From positions 1 through 64,000 of the forward strand of contig CAIZIT010000092.1 of NCBI GenBank assembly GCA_903933115.1: a stretch of DNA of 64,000 bases. The letters are read 5' to 3'. Numbering within the stretch: the first letter of the stretch is position 1; each line of letters begins with the position of its first letter. Positions 1 through 7,522 of the stretch are shown piece after piece. Both the position numbers and the translations under genes were made by a program. Source of the stretch: an uncultured Burkholderiales bacterium (GTDB taxonomy: Bacteria; Pseudomonadota; Gammaproteobacteria; Burkholderiales; Burkholderiaceae_C). Under the pieces are notes generated by a model, which was not told the DNA's origin, ran no database searches, and saw only the letters and a list, made by a program, of their open reading frames with translations.

Positions 1-145
1 CCAGCTCATGCAGTGCCAGGTGAATCACTTGCGTTTCGTCAACACCCAATACATCAGCCAGACGTTTGGTCGTTGTGCGGGTCACGCCAGTTGCGCTGTC
101 TTGAGGGCGATAACGAAAGGCGATCTGGGCTGCTGCAGATTTCAT
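1..145 (-). CDS. Antitoxin-like small protein (C-terminal part outside window)
   Basis: The gene runs off the left edge; 48 codons are visible. It begins MKSAAAQIAFRYRPQD and continues with a segment, KRLADVLGVDETQVIHLAL, that looks like the helix-turn-helix part of a ribbon-helix-helix or similar DNA-binding antitoxin. The ATG at 145 follows a clear ribosome binding site (AAAGGAG). Its promoter overlaps a short inverted repeat, the usual design of a self-repressed toxin-antitoxin operon. The toxin, if any, would lie beyond the edge. Family assignment is inference from a short fragment. Confidence 0.55.
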   Translation of the reverse strand, partial: MKSAAAQIAFRYRPQDSATGVTRTTTKRLADVLGVDETQVIHLALHEL

Positions 146-165
146 TTCTGGCTCCTTTGAAGTTA

Positions 166-203
166 GATATCTCAAAGATATCAGAAGAGCGGGGTGTTGT
201 CAA
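166..203 (-). promoter_or_regulatory. Sigma-70 promoter overlapped by an inverted-repeat operator
   Basis: On the minus strand TTGACA (203-198) and TATCTT (180-175) are 17 bp apart. The -10 box lies inside GATATC-TTTGA-GATATC (166-182). This fits a self-repressing promoter for the partial gene at 1-145. Confidence 0.6.
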
Positions 204-281
204 CAAGGTGGGGTAGTTGTCGGGATTGAACCGCAGTCCGAAAATCAAAAAAATTGGGGCTTGAATTTGCTGATTGTTACT

Positions 282-358
282 GGCAAACGGCGGGCGATTT
301 CGCACTAGCTAGCTTTGGCTAGTCAGGACCGGGGATCGCTATTCCGCGACTGTTTGCC
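282..358 (+). other. Cloverleaf-like fold resembling a degenerate tRNA
   Basis: A 77-nt stretch can be folded as a cloverleaf. There is a perfect 7-bp closing stem (GGCAAAC 282-288 with GTTTGCC 352-358), a 3-bp D-like arm (290-292 with 301-303), a 6-bp anticodon-like arm (304-309 with 318-323, 8-nt loop) and a 6-bp T-like arm with one mismatch (330-335 with 343-348). The T-loop TCGCTAT and the 8-nt anticodon loop are not canonical, so this is not called a tRNA gene. It could be a decayed tRNA, a small RNA, or chance. Confidence 0.25.
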
Positions 359-390
359 CTCTGGTAGCACCCCACCACCATATGCAGATT

Positions 391-502
391 AAGGACCGCT
401 AGGAATGACTTCTTAGCGGTCTTTTTCTTTGGAAAATCAATAACTTACCTATGGGGAGAATTAAAGAGAACCATTGACAACTAAAGCCAAACAGGGGAAC
501 AA
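391..502 (+). repeat. Direct repeat, left copy
   Basis: This copy starts AAGGACCGCT and ends CAGGGGAACAA. It is about 90% identical by eye to 2150-2264 in the same orientation. The two copies bracket higBA and the truncated Fic gene. Each begins with a Rho-independent terminator. Confidence 0.8.
394..427 (+). terminator. Rho-independent terminator in left repeat copy
   Basis: GACCGCTA (394-401) pairs with TAGCGGTC (414-421) and is followed by a T-rich tract. No gene is apparent directly upstream on this strand apart from the cloverleaf-like segment at 282-358. Confidence 0.7.
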
Positions 503-542
503 CAGCGGTAAATATTATTTTTTAGAGTTTGTTCCCCTGTTT
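489..542. repeat. 14-bp perfect inverted repeat
   Basis: AAACAGGGGAACAA (489-502) and TTGTTCCCCTGTTT (529-542) are exact inverted copies around a 26-bp AT-rich loop. The pairing extends outward with CAACTAAA / TTTAGTTG after a small bulge. The right repeat copy at 2150-2264 has only the left arm. No T-run follows, so it is not an obvious terminator; it may be an end of a former mobile unit. Confidence 0.6.
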
Positions 543-625
543 TAGTTGCATCTCCCCCCCTTAATACATGGGGCAATTAATATGCTTATCGAAATTGACT
601 GTAAGAATGCTGTCTGTCCGGTTGA

Positions 626-937
626 TCAATGTGCAATAGCTTCTGGTAAGAGTTTGCAGCGCTGTATTTTCTGCAAACGTTTTCCCAATTCACGACGAGC
701 GATTTGAGTGTCATGATGAGCTTGAAGGGCAAGCCACCAACCATCGCTGACACCGAAATAACGACAAAGAAGCAAGTCAGTCTCAGCGGTCACAGCACGC
801 TTACCAGCCACGATATCGTAAATGCGGGTGACAGGCACTTCGATATCTTTGGCCAGACGATAAGGGGTGAGCCCCAAGGGTTTGAGGAATTCCTCCTGAA
901 GCATTTCGCCAGGAGAGACGGGTTCGATTGCAGCCAT
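626..937 (-). CDS. higA: HigA family antitoxin
   Basis: This 103-aa protein has the XRE-type helix-turn-helix of HigA/VapI antitoxins. It begins MAAIEPVSPGEMLQEEFLKP and continues through an LTPYRLAKDIEVP helix pair and a GKRAVTAETDLLL segment. It would neutralise HigB and repress its own promoter. The ATG at 937 was chosen over an upstream in-frame start because homologues begin here and AAAAGGAG precedes it. It lies 14 bp downstream of higB, the toxin-first order typical of higBA. Its neighbourhood (flanking repeats, broken Fic gene) suggests a transferred module. Confidence 0.88.
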   Translation of the reverse strand: MAAIEPVSPGEMLQEEFLKPLGLTPYRLAKDIEVPVTRIYDIVAGKRAVTAETDLLLCRYFGVSDGWWLALQAHHDTQIARRELGKRLQKIQRCKLLPEAIAH

Positions 938-951
938 GGCAAGACTCCTTT

Positions 952-1233
952 TCAGTGATAGTCGACGATTTCCACATCGTGGGCAGCGTCGTCGTTCCAA
1001 ATAAAACAGACCCGCCACTGATCGTTGATGCGGATGCTGTGTTGCCCCAGCCGATCACCCGATAGCGCTTCTAGTCGATTGCCAGGCGGTACTCGCAAAT
1101 CCTCTAGTCGACTGGAAATGGCCAGTTGGGTGAGCTTTCTGAGTGCCACGCGTTCTATGTTGACCCAGCGAGCAACTCTTTTTCCTTGGTAAAGAGTCTC
1201 GGTGTCGGTACAACGAAAAGAATGAATGGCCAT
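952..1233 (-). CDS. higB: HigB family mRNA interferase toxin
   Basis: This 93-aa RelE/HigB-type toxin begins MAIHSFRCTDTETLYQGK and contains the family segments LEALSGDRLGQHSIRIN, QWRVCFIW and the C-terminal VEIVDYH. Members of the family cleave mRNA on the ribosome and are blocked by the partner antitoxin, here the next gene. The start at 1233 lies just after a consensus sigma-70 promoter. The promoter abuts the point where the neighbouring Fic reading frame is broken, so the pair probably arrived as a unit. Confidence 0.88.
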   Translation of the reverse strand: MAIHSFRCTDTETLYQGKRVARWVNIERVALRKLTQLAISSRLEDLRVPPGNRLEALSGDRLGQHSIRINDQWRVCFIWNDDAAHDVEIVDYH

Positions 1234-1240
1234 GATAAGA

Positions 1241-1269
1241 ATATTACTGCGTTGCGTTAATAACGTCAA
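1241..1269 (-). promoter_or_regulatory. higBA promoter with internal palindrome
   Basis: TTGACG (1269-1264) and TAATAT (1246-1241) are 17 bp apart, giving a near-consensus sigma-70 promoter 8 bp before the higB start. The spacer contains the short palindrome GTTA-N-TAAC, a candidate HigA operator. Confidence 0.75.
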
Positions 1270-1283
1270 GCAGGAATATCTAA

Positions 1284-1979
1284 AGGATTGGTGGGACACG
1301 TCCCGGCAATGCTGTTTTTGTTCCACCGCCTGCGGAGAAAGTTTCAGGGCTACTCAGTGACTTGGAAAAATTTATCCATGATCGCTCGGTCGGCAGACCT
1401 GCCGTGCAAGGCGAGGAAGGGACATTGCCTGCATTGGTCGTGATTGCATTGGTGCACGCACAGTTCGAAACGATTCACCCATTTTTGGATGGAAACGGAC
1501 GAATTGGACGGCTGTTAATTTCTGCGTTGTTCGAGGATATGGGGGTATTGCCTGAACCGCTGATGTACGTGAGTGGCTTCTTAAAACAGCATCAGATGGA
1601 GTACTACCGACTGCTTTCCGGTGTTCGCAAGGACGGGGACTGGGAGTCGTGGATTGCGTTCTTCCTTGAAGGCGTGTGCGTTGCTGTAACCGATGCAGAG
1701 AAAAGCATTGTTCAGATTGCCACCTTAGTTGCCGCTGACCGTCGCAAGTTGCTTGAGTCGCCCAAAGTCAATGCGCCAGCCTATAGGCTATGTGAATTGT
1801 TGCCGATGATGCCAAGATTTACGGTCGAGAGGGTTCGCAAGGTACTAGAAACAACTTTCCCAACAGCCAACGCGGCGGTTAAAACTCTGCAAGAGTTGGG
1901 ACTCATTGGTGAGACAACGGGGAATAAAAAGAACCGGATTTTCAGCTACTCAGCCTATATCACCTTGTTGTCTCAGTGA
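1284..1979 (+). pseudogene. Fic family protein, 5'-truncated
   Basis: The C-terminal part of a Fic (AMP-transferase) protein is readable. The catalytic loop HPFLDGNGRIGR is intact, as is a C-terminal winged-helix-like region ending about 205 codons from a TTG at 1362. Fic homology (IGGTRPGNA, then VFVPPP) extends upstream of that TTG to about 1284, where an in-frame TAA (1281) stops it. The N-terminal third, which in many Fic proteins carries the inhibitory (S/T)xxxE(G/N) helix, is missing. The break lies about 12 bp from the higBA promoter, which points to replacement of the 5' end by the toxin-antitoxin module. A shortened protein from the TTG is possible but would lack part of the fold. 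Confidence 0.8.
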
Positions 1980-2149
1980 GTTTCGCGGCTCAGGGGAGCC
2001 CAGAGGTGTTGTATCACTAGGTTGGTGCAAAAAATGTGGATGCGGGTTCAAATCCAAACCGCTCATTTACACTCTGGCACCACCCAGCATATTTGAGTGT
2101 GAATAGAAAGTTGCAAAGTCGTCAACCATCCACCACTCTATGCAAAAAC

Positions 2150-2264
2150 AAGGACCGCTAGGGATGACTTCTTAGCGGTCTTTTTCTTTGGAAAAATTAA
2201 TAACTTACCTGTGTGGAGAATTCAAGAGAGAACTGTTGACCATTCAAGCCAAACAGGGGAACAA
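2150..2264 (+). repeat. Direct repeat, right copy
   Basis: This is the second copy of the 391-502 repeat, in the same orientation, from AAGGACCGCT to CAGGGGAACAA. It differs by scattered substitutions and about three single-base insertions. It lacks the right arm of the inverted repeat seen next to the left copy. Confidence 0.8.
2153..2186 (+). terminator. Rho-independent terminator in right repeat copy
   Basis: GACCGCTA (2153-2160) pairs with TAGCGGTC (2173-2180), followed by TTTTT. It has the same stem as the left repeat copy. It would end transcription coming from the Fic fragment. Confidence 0.7.
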
Positions 2265-2640
2265 TGAGACTTGAAATTTCAATTAAAAGTTTTTGGTCTA
2301 TTCTTCAATTGATCCAGCTGGATTTGAAGTGAGACGGAGATCTGAGCTGGTGGTATGGTCAATATAAGGTTAGATCTTGTGTTTCCGCCTGGCATTCGCG
2401 CCCTATTACTCTCTGGCACGCTTGAGTTTTAAAAGAAAGTCCCTTAGTGGTGAGCCATGCACCATCAATACCTTAAAAGCCGAGCCTAACCGGTTGGTTT
2501 TTTTGCCTGCTACCTCGGGTTTTTGCACAATTCGATGAGAGACCTTGAGTTTCAACTGCGGGGTGTTTTTCTAAGCGTTGTCTAGAAGAACCGCCATCTT
2601 GAGTTGATTTGATGAGCGCAGAATTACTTTTAATTTAAAT
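2265..2640. other. Non-coding stretch between repeat and porin control region
   Basis: I see no convincing gene. Base composition becomes AT-rich toward the porin. A CTGGCACG at 2413-2420 looks like a sigma-54 -24 box but has no -12 partner. Confidence 0.5.
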
Positions 2641-2679
2641 TTCGAATTGCACCAAAAAAGAGAACTCCTCACTTTAAAT

Positions 2680-2696
2680 TGCACCAAAAATATGCA
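2680..2696 (+). promoter_or_regulatory. NtrC-like binding site upstream of porin
   Basis: TGCACCAAAAATATGCA matches the NtrC consensus TGCACC-N5-GGTGCA in the left half and four of six positions in the right half. A second half-site, TGCACCAAAAAA, begins at 2648. The site lies about 150 bp upstream of a sigma-54 promoter match. Confidence 0.5.
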
Positions 2697-2839
2697 TAAA
2701 TTTCCGATTCAAAAACTAATTTTTATCCATGTAAAAAAAATGTGCATTTTTGCAAGCGAAAAAACAAAACATTTGAATACCAATGAATTAATTTGTCATG
2801 ATTTTGCAAAAAAAACGACACTTGCGGGTCATATTTAAA

Positions 2840-2856
2840 TTGGCTTAAAAAATGCT
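2840..2856 (+). promoter_or_regulatory. Sigma-54 promoter candidate for porin
   Basis: TTGGCTTAAAAAATGCT has GG (2842-2843) and GC (2854-2855) separated by exactly 10 bp, as sigma-54 promoters require. The -24 box departs from TTGGCAC at its last two positions. It lies 52 bp upstream of the porin ATG. Confidence 0.55.
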
Positions 2857-2907
2857 ATTACACTTCGTATTCACAAATTAAAACCTTTTTTTTAACTCGG
2901 AGAAAAC

Positions 2908-3951
2908 ATGCAAAGTACTTTTAAGAAAACACTATTGATTTCATTGTTGGCAGGTGCAGGCATTGCTGCACATGCTGAAGGTTTTGGTTTTTATGCCTTG
3001 ATCGATGGCGGTGTTGCTTCAACAACCATTTCTGGCGGAAAAGCTAAAACTGGAACAACAACAGAGTTCATCACTGGTGGCTTCGCTCCCAACTTCTTTG
3101 GCTTGACCGCTGAGAAAAGCTTGGGTGATGGTTACACAGGCGGCGTGAAGTTAGAGCAAGGTTTCTTGTTGAACCCCACCAACTCACAATCCTACGCTTT
3201 CGGTGGCAACACCATGTTCAACCGTCAAGCCAACTTGTACGTCAAGGGCTCATCAGGTACTTTGGTGGTTGGTACTCAGTCCAACTTTGCTTTTGACAGC
3301 ATTTTGTTTGCTGACCCAAGAAGCGGTTCTAACTACGGTTCTGCCTTGGCAACAGCTGACATCGACGGCGCTTTGGGCACCATCGAAACAGGCGCGATTT
3401 CTTACAAATCACCTGCAATGAACGGCTTCACTTTGGGTGCTGAGTTCACAAGCAAGAACAGCACTTCTACAACTGCTGCAAGAGACGGTAATGCATTTTC
3501 TTTGACCTACGCTCAAGGCGCTTTGGGCGGTACTTTGGCTTCTTACCAAGCTCAAGCGCTTAGCACCAGCGGTACAGTGGGTGGTTTGACATACAACTTG
3601 GGTGCATTGACACTCAAAGGTGTTGCATTGAACCAAAAGACGCCTACATACAACAGCTTGAACACCACTGGTGTTGGCGGTAACTATGTGTACACACCTA
3701 CCACAACATTTGACTTCGGTGCTTACAACAGCAAAGACTCCAAGAGCGGTTACAACACCAACACCTATGCTGCTGGCGTTTACTACAAGTTCTTGAAAGA
3801 TTTGACTGTTTATGGCCAATACGCCAACGTGAAAAACAGCGGAACACCTAGCGCTGCTTCTAACTTCACATGGTCTTCAAACGCCAACTTCATCGCAACT
3901 GGTCAAACAGCTTCTTCAGTGAACGTTGGTTTGTTGTTCGGCTTCTTCTAA
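2908..3951 (+). CDS. Outer-membrane porin, Gram-negative general type
   Basis: This 347-aa protein has a signal peptide (KKTLLISLLAGAGIAAHA, cleaved before EGFGFYALIDGG). It then carries alternating-residue beta strands rich in G, N, S, T and Y and ends with the aromatic GLLFGFF that marks the last strand of trimeric porins. This is the Burkholderiales porin family that forms diffusion pores in the outer membrane. A ribosome binding site (TCGGAGAAAAC) precedes the ATG. The gene stands alone with its own control region, and sigma-54 and NtrC-like sites upstream suggest induction when nitrogen is scarce. The nearby purine importer and urea genes make a role in uptake of nitrogen compounds plausible, but pore specificity cannot be read from sequence. 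Confidence 0.9.
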   Translation: MQSTFKKTLLISLLAGAGIAAHAEGFGFYALIDGGVASTTISGGKAKTGTTTEFITGGFAPNFFGLTAEKSLGDGYTGGVKLEQGFLLNPTNSQSYAFGGNTMFNRQANLYVKGSSGTLVVGTQSNFAFDSILFADPRSGSNYGSALATADIDGALGTIETGAISYKSPAMNGFTLGAEFTSKNSTSTTAARDGNAFSLTYAQGALGGTLASYQAQALSTSGTVGGLTYNLGALTLKGVALNQKTPTYNSLNTTGVGGNYVYTPTTTFDFGAYNSKDSKSGYNTNTYAAGVYYKFLKDLTVYGQYANVKNSGTPSAASNFTWSSNANFIATGQTASSVNVGLLFGFF

Positions 3952-3976
3952 ATCGACTTCACCGTTGGTTCGAATC

Positions 3977-4036
3977 TGCTCTTTGTTCGCAAAGAGCAAG
4001 CCTAAAAAAAAAGTGCGCTTCGGCGCACTTTTTTTT
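3977..4036 (+). terminator. Two UUCG hairpins ending the porin transcript
   Basis: The first hairpin is TGCTCTTTG-TTCG-CAAAGAGCA (3977-3998). The second is AAGTGCGC-TTCG-GCGCACTT (4011-4030), flanked by A-runs and followed by T-runs. The second is a bidirectional Rho-independent terminator. The first is an extra very stable hairpin just after the stop codon that may protect the mRNA 3' end. Confidence 0.85.
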
Positions 4037-4283
4037 GGAGAAATCACGTCCAAGTCTGTCTTTTTATTTTTTGTTCAATGCAAACTTTCTCGGCTCATCA
4101 AAATCAAGCTCAGCATTCCTAAAACCGATCGAAGCACTGATCACAGATAGCCTGAGAAGTTGGGGCATTCAATGTGTTTTCGACTCTCGGTTGTTCAATG
4201 CCAAACCGTTGTTGGCTGGCAGCTTGGGGATGACTGGTCATCTCAAGAAGACACGAATTGTCTGGATTGGGCAGCGCTAGAGG

Positions 4284-4311
4284 CAAAAAAAAGGACCGCT
4301 CAAAGCGATCC
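4284..4311 (-). terminator. Terminator of the BMP importer operon
   Basis: On the minus strand GGATCGCT (4311-4304) pairs with AGCGGTCC (4300-4293) and is followed by eight T residues. It lies 27 bp after the last gene of the operon. Confidence 0.85.
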
Positions 4312-4337
4312 TTTCTCAAATCTTATTGGATGAAGAT

Positions 4338-5471
4338 TTATTTGTCACCACCGGGGACTTTGCCTTCGACGCCTTTGACGAAGAATTTAATCCCACTCAG
4401 GAACTTGTCATCAGCAATCTCGTCCTTTTTGAGGATTTCTTTGCCAGTGTTGTCCATCAAAGGACCTTTCCAAATGGAGAAGCTGCCGTCCTTCAAGCCC
4501 GCTTTGACCTCATCGACTTTGGCTTTGGTCTCTGCAGGAACGTCTTCAGCGATGGAGACGATATCGATGGCACCTTCTTTCACGCCCCACCATGTGTGAG
4601 CACCGCCGGTCCATTTGCCTTCAAGTGCATTGCGCGTGGCTTGGATGTAGTAAGGTGTCCAATTGATCACGCTCGATGCCAAGTGGGCTTTGGGGCCATA
4701 AGCAGTCATGTCAGAGTCCCAACCGAAGGCTCTCTTGCCTTTGTCTTGAGCGGTTTTGAGTACAGCGGGTGAATCGGTGTTTTGGAATAAAACGTCGGCA
4801 CCGCCGTTGATCAAACTTGTAGCAGCTTCAGTCTCTTTTGGTGGGTTGAACCACTCATTGACCCAAACCACTTTGGTCTTGATCTTGGGGTTGCTCGATT
4901 GAGCGCCCAAAGTGAAACTGTTGATGTTTCTGATCACCTCAGGAATTGGAATAGAGGCCACAACACCAAGGGTGTTGCTCTTGGTCATTTTGCCAGCGAT
5001 CACACCAGCCAAATAAGCACCTTCATACGTCCTGCTGTCATAGGTGTTCATGTTCTCAGCTTGCTTGTAACCCGTGGCATGCTCGAACTTGATGTCTTTG
5101 CTCTCGGCTGCCACTTTGAGCATGGGCTCCATGTAACCAAAGGTGGTTCCAAAAATCAATTTGTTGCCCTGTGCAACCATGTCTTTGATCACGCGTTCAG
5201 CATCAGCAGACTCTGGCACATTCTCCGCAAATGAAGTTTGTACTTTGTCTCCAAATTCTTTCTCGACCGCTTTTCTTGCGTTGTCGTGCGCAAAGGTCCA
5301 GCCACCATCACCGACTGGGCCGACATAGGCAAATGCAATCTTCAAGGGCTCAGCCTTGGGCGCTTCTGCGGGCTTGGCTTCTTCTTTTTTGCTGCATCCG
5401 ATGAGGGCTGCAGCAGCAACTGCGGTCACGGCAGCGGCTTGAATCCAACGACGCTTATGAAAATCTGTCAT
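4338..5471 (-). CDS. BMP family substrate-binding lipoprotein of nucleoside/purine ABC importer
   Basis: This 377-aa periplasmic binding protein has a lipoprotein signal (AALIGC, lipid attached at the cysteine) and a KKEE/AP-rich linker. It then has the Bmp/PnrA-like fold, beginning LKIAFAYVGPVGDGGWTFAH, with the family segments FGTTFGYMEPM and YEGAYLAGVIAG. Family members capture nucleosides or purines outside the inner membrane. It is the last of four genes transcribed together with two permeases and an ATPase. Its presence in a window holding xanthine dehydrogenase and allantoin genes supports a purine-type substrate, although the exact ligand is not visible. Confidence 0.88.
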   Translation of the reverse strand: MTDFHKRRWIQAAAVTAVAAAALIGCSKKEEAKPAEAPKAEPLKIAFAYVGPVGDGGWTFAHDNARKAVEKEFGDKVQTSFAENVPESADAERVIKDMVAQGNKLIFGTTFGYMEPMLKVAAESKDIKFEHATGYKQAENMNTYDSRTYEGAYLAGVIAGKMTKSNTLGVVASIPIPEVIRNINSFTLGAQSSNPKIKTKVVWVNEWFNPPKETEAATSLINGGADVLFQNTDSPAVLKTAQDKGKRAFGWDSDMTAYGPKAHLASSVINWTPYYIQATRNALEGKWTGGAHTWWGVKEGAIDIVSIAEDVPAETKAKVDEVKAGLKDGSFSIWKGPLMDNTGKEILKKDEIADDKFLSGIKFFVKGVEGKVPGGDK

Positions 5472-5504
5472 CTGAGTTCCTTTATTAAAAGTAGGGTTAA
5501 AAAA

Positions 5505-6425
5505 TCACGATCCGGGAAAAAAAGGTTTGCCAATGCTTGCAGGCATATTCACTCTGAGCCATTGAGGATTTTTAGAGATCAAAGCCAACACAACGATTGT
5601 AGACACATAGGGCAACATGCTTAAAAACTGACTGGGTATTTCGATGCCCGTTGCCTGTAAATGGAACTGTAGCATGGTAACGCCGCCAAATAAATATGCG
5701 CCCAACAATATGCGAGCCGGTCGCCATGTGGCAAAGGTCGTCAAGGCCAAAGCAATCCAGCCTTTTCCAGCAATCATGCCTTCGACCCAAAGCGGGGTGT
5801 AGATGATGGAGATGTAGGCACCCGATAAGCCGCACAAGGCTCCACCGACCAAAACAGCTGAGAATCGAATTTTTCTCACCGAGTAGCCCAGTGCGTGGGC
5901 AGACTCTGGAGACTCACCCACAGCCCTCAAAATCAAACCTGCTCGGGTTTTAAAGAGAAAGAAGATCAAAGCCAGGGTGAAAGCAATGCAAAGATAAACC
6001 AAGGGATGGTGTTTAAAAAGTGCAGAGCCCACCCAAGGCCAATCACTCAAGTAGGGAATTGCGTATTGAATGCGTTCTGGCAGTTTGGCTTGAACATAAT
6101 TCACGCCCACGAATGCAGAAAATCCTCCCCCAAATAAACTCAAAGCCAAGCCCGTGGCATATTGATTGGTGCCGAGCCAAATGACCAAGACACCAAAAAG
6201 AGCGGCCATGAATGCGCCTGCACCCATGCCAGCCATGAAGCCCAAGAGGTCACTGCCCGTGTGTGAGACGGTGGCAAAGCCCGCAATGGCCGAGCAAAGC
6301 ATCATGCCCTCTGCACCAAGGTTCACAATGCCAGCCTTTTCATTGATGAGGAGTCCGAGAGAGGCAATCGCAAGAACGGTTCCCGCGTTCATGGTGGCCG
6401 CCCACAAAAGTGCATAGGTCTCCAT
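5505..6425 (-). CDS. ABC importer permease, nucleoside type (NupQ/YufQ-like)
   Basis: This 306-aa, strongly hydrophobic protein of the BPD_transp_2 family has roughly eight to ten membrane segments. It contains the family motif INEKAGIVNLGAEGMML near the N-terminus and GKGWIALAL in the cytoplasmic loop that contacts the ATPase. It pairs with the permease encoded just upstream; the two genes overlap by one base, so they are probably translated together. The ATG at 6425 was preferred to a GTG one codon earlier. Confidence 0.87.
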   Translation of the reverse strand: METYALLWAATMNAGTVLAIASLGLLINEKAGIVNLGAEGMMLCSAIAGFATVSHTGSDLLGFMAGMGAGAFMAALFGVLVIWLGTNQYATGLALSLFGGGFSAFVGVNYVQAKLPERIQYAIPYLSDWPWVGSALFKHHPLVYLCIAFTLALIFFLFKTRAGLILRAVGESPESAHALGYSVRKIRFSAVLVGGALCGLSGAYISIIYTPLWVEGMIAGKGWIALALTTFATWRPARILLGAYLFGGVTMLQFHLQATGIEIPSQFLSMLPYVSTIVVLALISKNPQWLRVNMPASIGKPFFPGS

Positions 6426-7522
6426 CACACCACCTCCTGGTTCATCGCTTGAGAGGGCAGGCTTGCTGGCGACTTCCAGCGCAATTTGTACATCATCAAA
6501 GTGTCACAGGCCAATAAAGAGAAGAGCAGCAGTCCTTGAAACACGCCCGTCAAAGAGCGTGGCATGCCCAGTCGAGACTGGGCCAACTCCCCTCCAATGT
6601 AGAACATGCTCATCAACAAGGCAGAAAACACCATGCCTATGGGGTGAAGCCTGCCAACGAACACCACAATGATGGCTGCAAAACCGTAGCCAACCGGTAC
6701 AAAAGGGGTGAGTTGTCTCAAGGGGCCCGCCACTTCCAAAGCGCCAGCCAAGCCCGCTGCAGCGCCCGAGCACAGCAAAGCCACCCAGAGTGCACGTCTC
6801 GAAGAAAAGCCTGCAAAGCGAGCCGCATTCGGCGCCATCCCGCCCACTTGTTGAGCAAATCCTGCATGTGTTCGAAACAAGAACGCCCAAAGGCCAGCCA
6901 CCCCTAAGAGGGTCAACAGCACGCCGATATTGACCCTCGTGCCTGGCATCAGTTTGGGGATTTGTGAAATCACTTCAAAGGTCTTGGTTTGTGGAAAGTT
7001 GTAACCCAAGGGGTCTTTCCAAGGACCAAAAACCAAGAAGTTCAAAATCATGATGGCCACATACACCATCATCAAGCTCACCAAAATTTCACTGGCATTG
7101 AACCAGTCTTTGAGCGCTGCGGTGATGGCTGCCCAGAACATGCCGCCCAATGTGCCCGCCACCAAGACCAAGACCCAAAAGCCGCTCGGACTGGCGCCAT
7201 CGGCTTGAAGGGCCACCCCTGCGGCAAAGATGGCCCCCATCACAAACTGGCCCTCGGCACCAATGTTCCAAATGTTGGAGCGAAAACAAACAGCCAACCC
7301 CAACGCAATCAAAAGAAGCGGGGTCGCCTTGACCAACAGTTCCGACAGGGCGTAAACACTTTTAATGGGTTCCCAAAAAAAGACGCCCAAGCCCTTCACA
7401 GGGTCTTTGCCCAAAGCCGTGAAGAGCAAGACGCCGATCACAATGGTGATGAGCAGCGCCAAAATGGGTGATGCGAAGCGCCAAAAGACCGAGGCTTGTG
7501 CACGCGGTTCAAGTCTGAGCAT
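6425..7522 (-). CDS. ABC importer permease, nucleoside type (NupP/YufP-like)
   Basis: This 365-aa member of the BPD_transp_2 family has multiple membrane helices. It carries the conserved FRSNIWNIGAEGQFVMGAI near the first third and GYGFAAIIVVFVGRLHP toward the C-terminus. It forms a heterodimeric channel with the following permease. The ATG at 7522 was chosen because an AAGGGG box precedes it. An upstream in-frame start would overlap the ATPase gene more deeply; with 7522 the overlap is 14 bp. Confidence 0.86.
   Translation of the reverse strand: MLRLEPRAQASVFWRFASPILALLITIVIGVLLFTALGKDPVKGLGVFFWEPIKSVYALSELLVKATPLLLIALGLAVCFRSNIWNIGAEGQFVMGAIFAAGVALQADGASPSGFWVLVLVAGTLGGMFWAAITAALKDWFNASEILVSLMMVYVAIMILNFLVFGPWKDPLGYNFPQTKTFEVISQIPKLMPGTRVNIGVLLTLLGVAGLWAFLFRTHAGFAQQVGGMAPNAARFAGFSSRRALWVALLCSGAAAGLAGALEVAGPLRQLTPFVPVGYGFAAIIVVFVGRLHPIGMVFSALLMSMFYIGGELAQSRLGMPRSLTGVFQGLLLFSLLACDTLMMYKLRWKSPASLPSQAMNQEVV

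Noticed and set aside
210-245. tmRNA 3'-end-like sequence on the minus strand
   Set aside because: TTTTCGGAC and GGTTCAATCC resemble a tmRNA end, but the T-stem does not pair properly and no tag-encoding part is visible.
2020-2100. tRNA gene around GGTTCAAATCC
   Set aside because: The T-loop-like string is present, but no acceptor or anticodon stems can be built around it.
391-2264. Integron attC sites at the two repeats
   Set aside because: The repeats hold toxin genes between them as integron cassettes do, but I find no RYYYAAC/GTTRRRY core pair and no integrase in the window.
2413-2430. Sigma-54 promoter CTGGCACG
   Set aside because: The -24 box is perfect but the -12 position lacks GC, and no gene follows closely.
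2647-2838. 63-codon open frame upstream of the porin
   Set aside because: The region is AT-rich regulatory DNA with Lys/Ile/Asn-heavy translation, no ribosome binding site and overlapping promoter elements.
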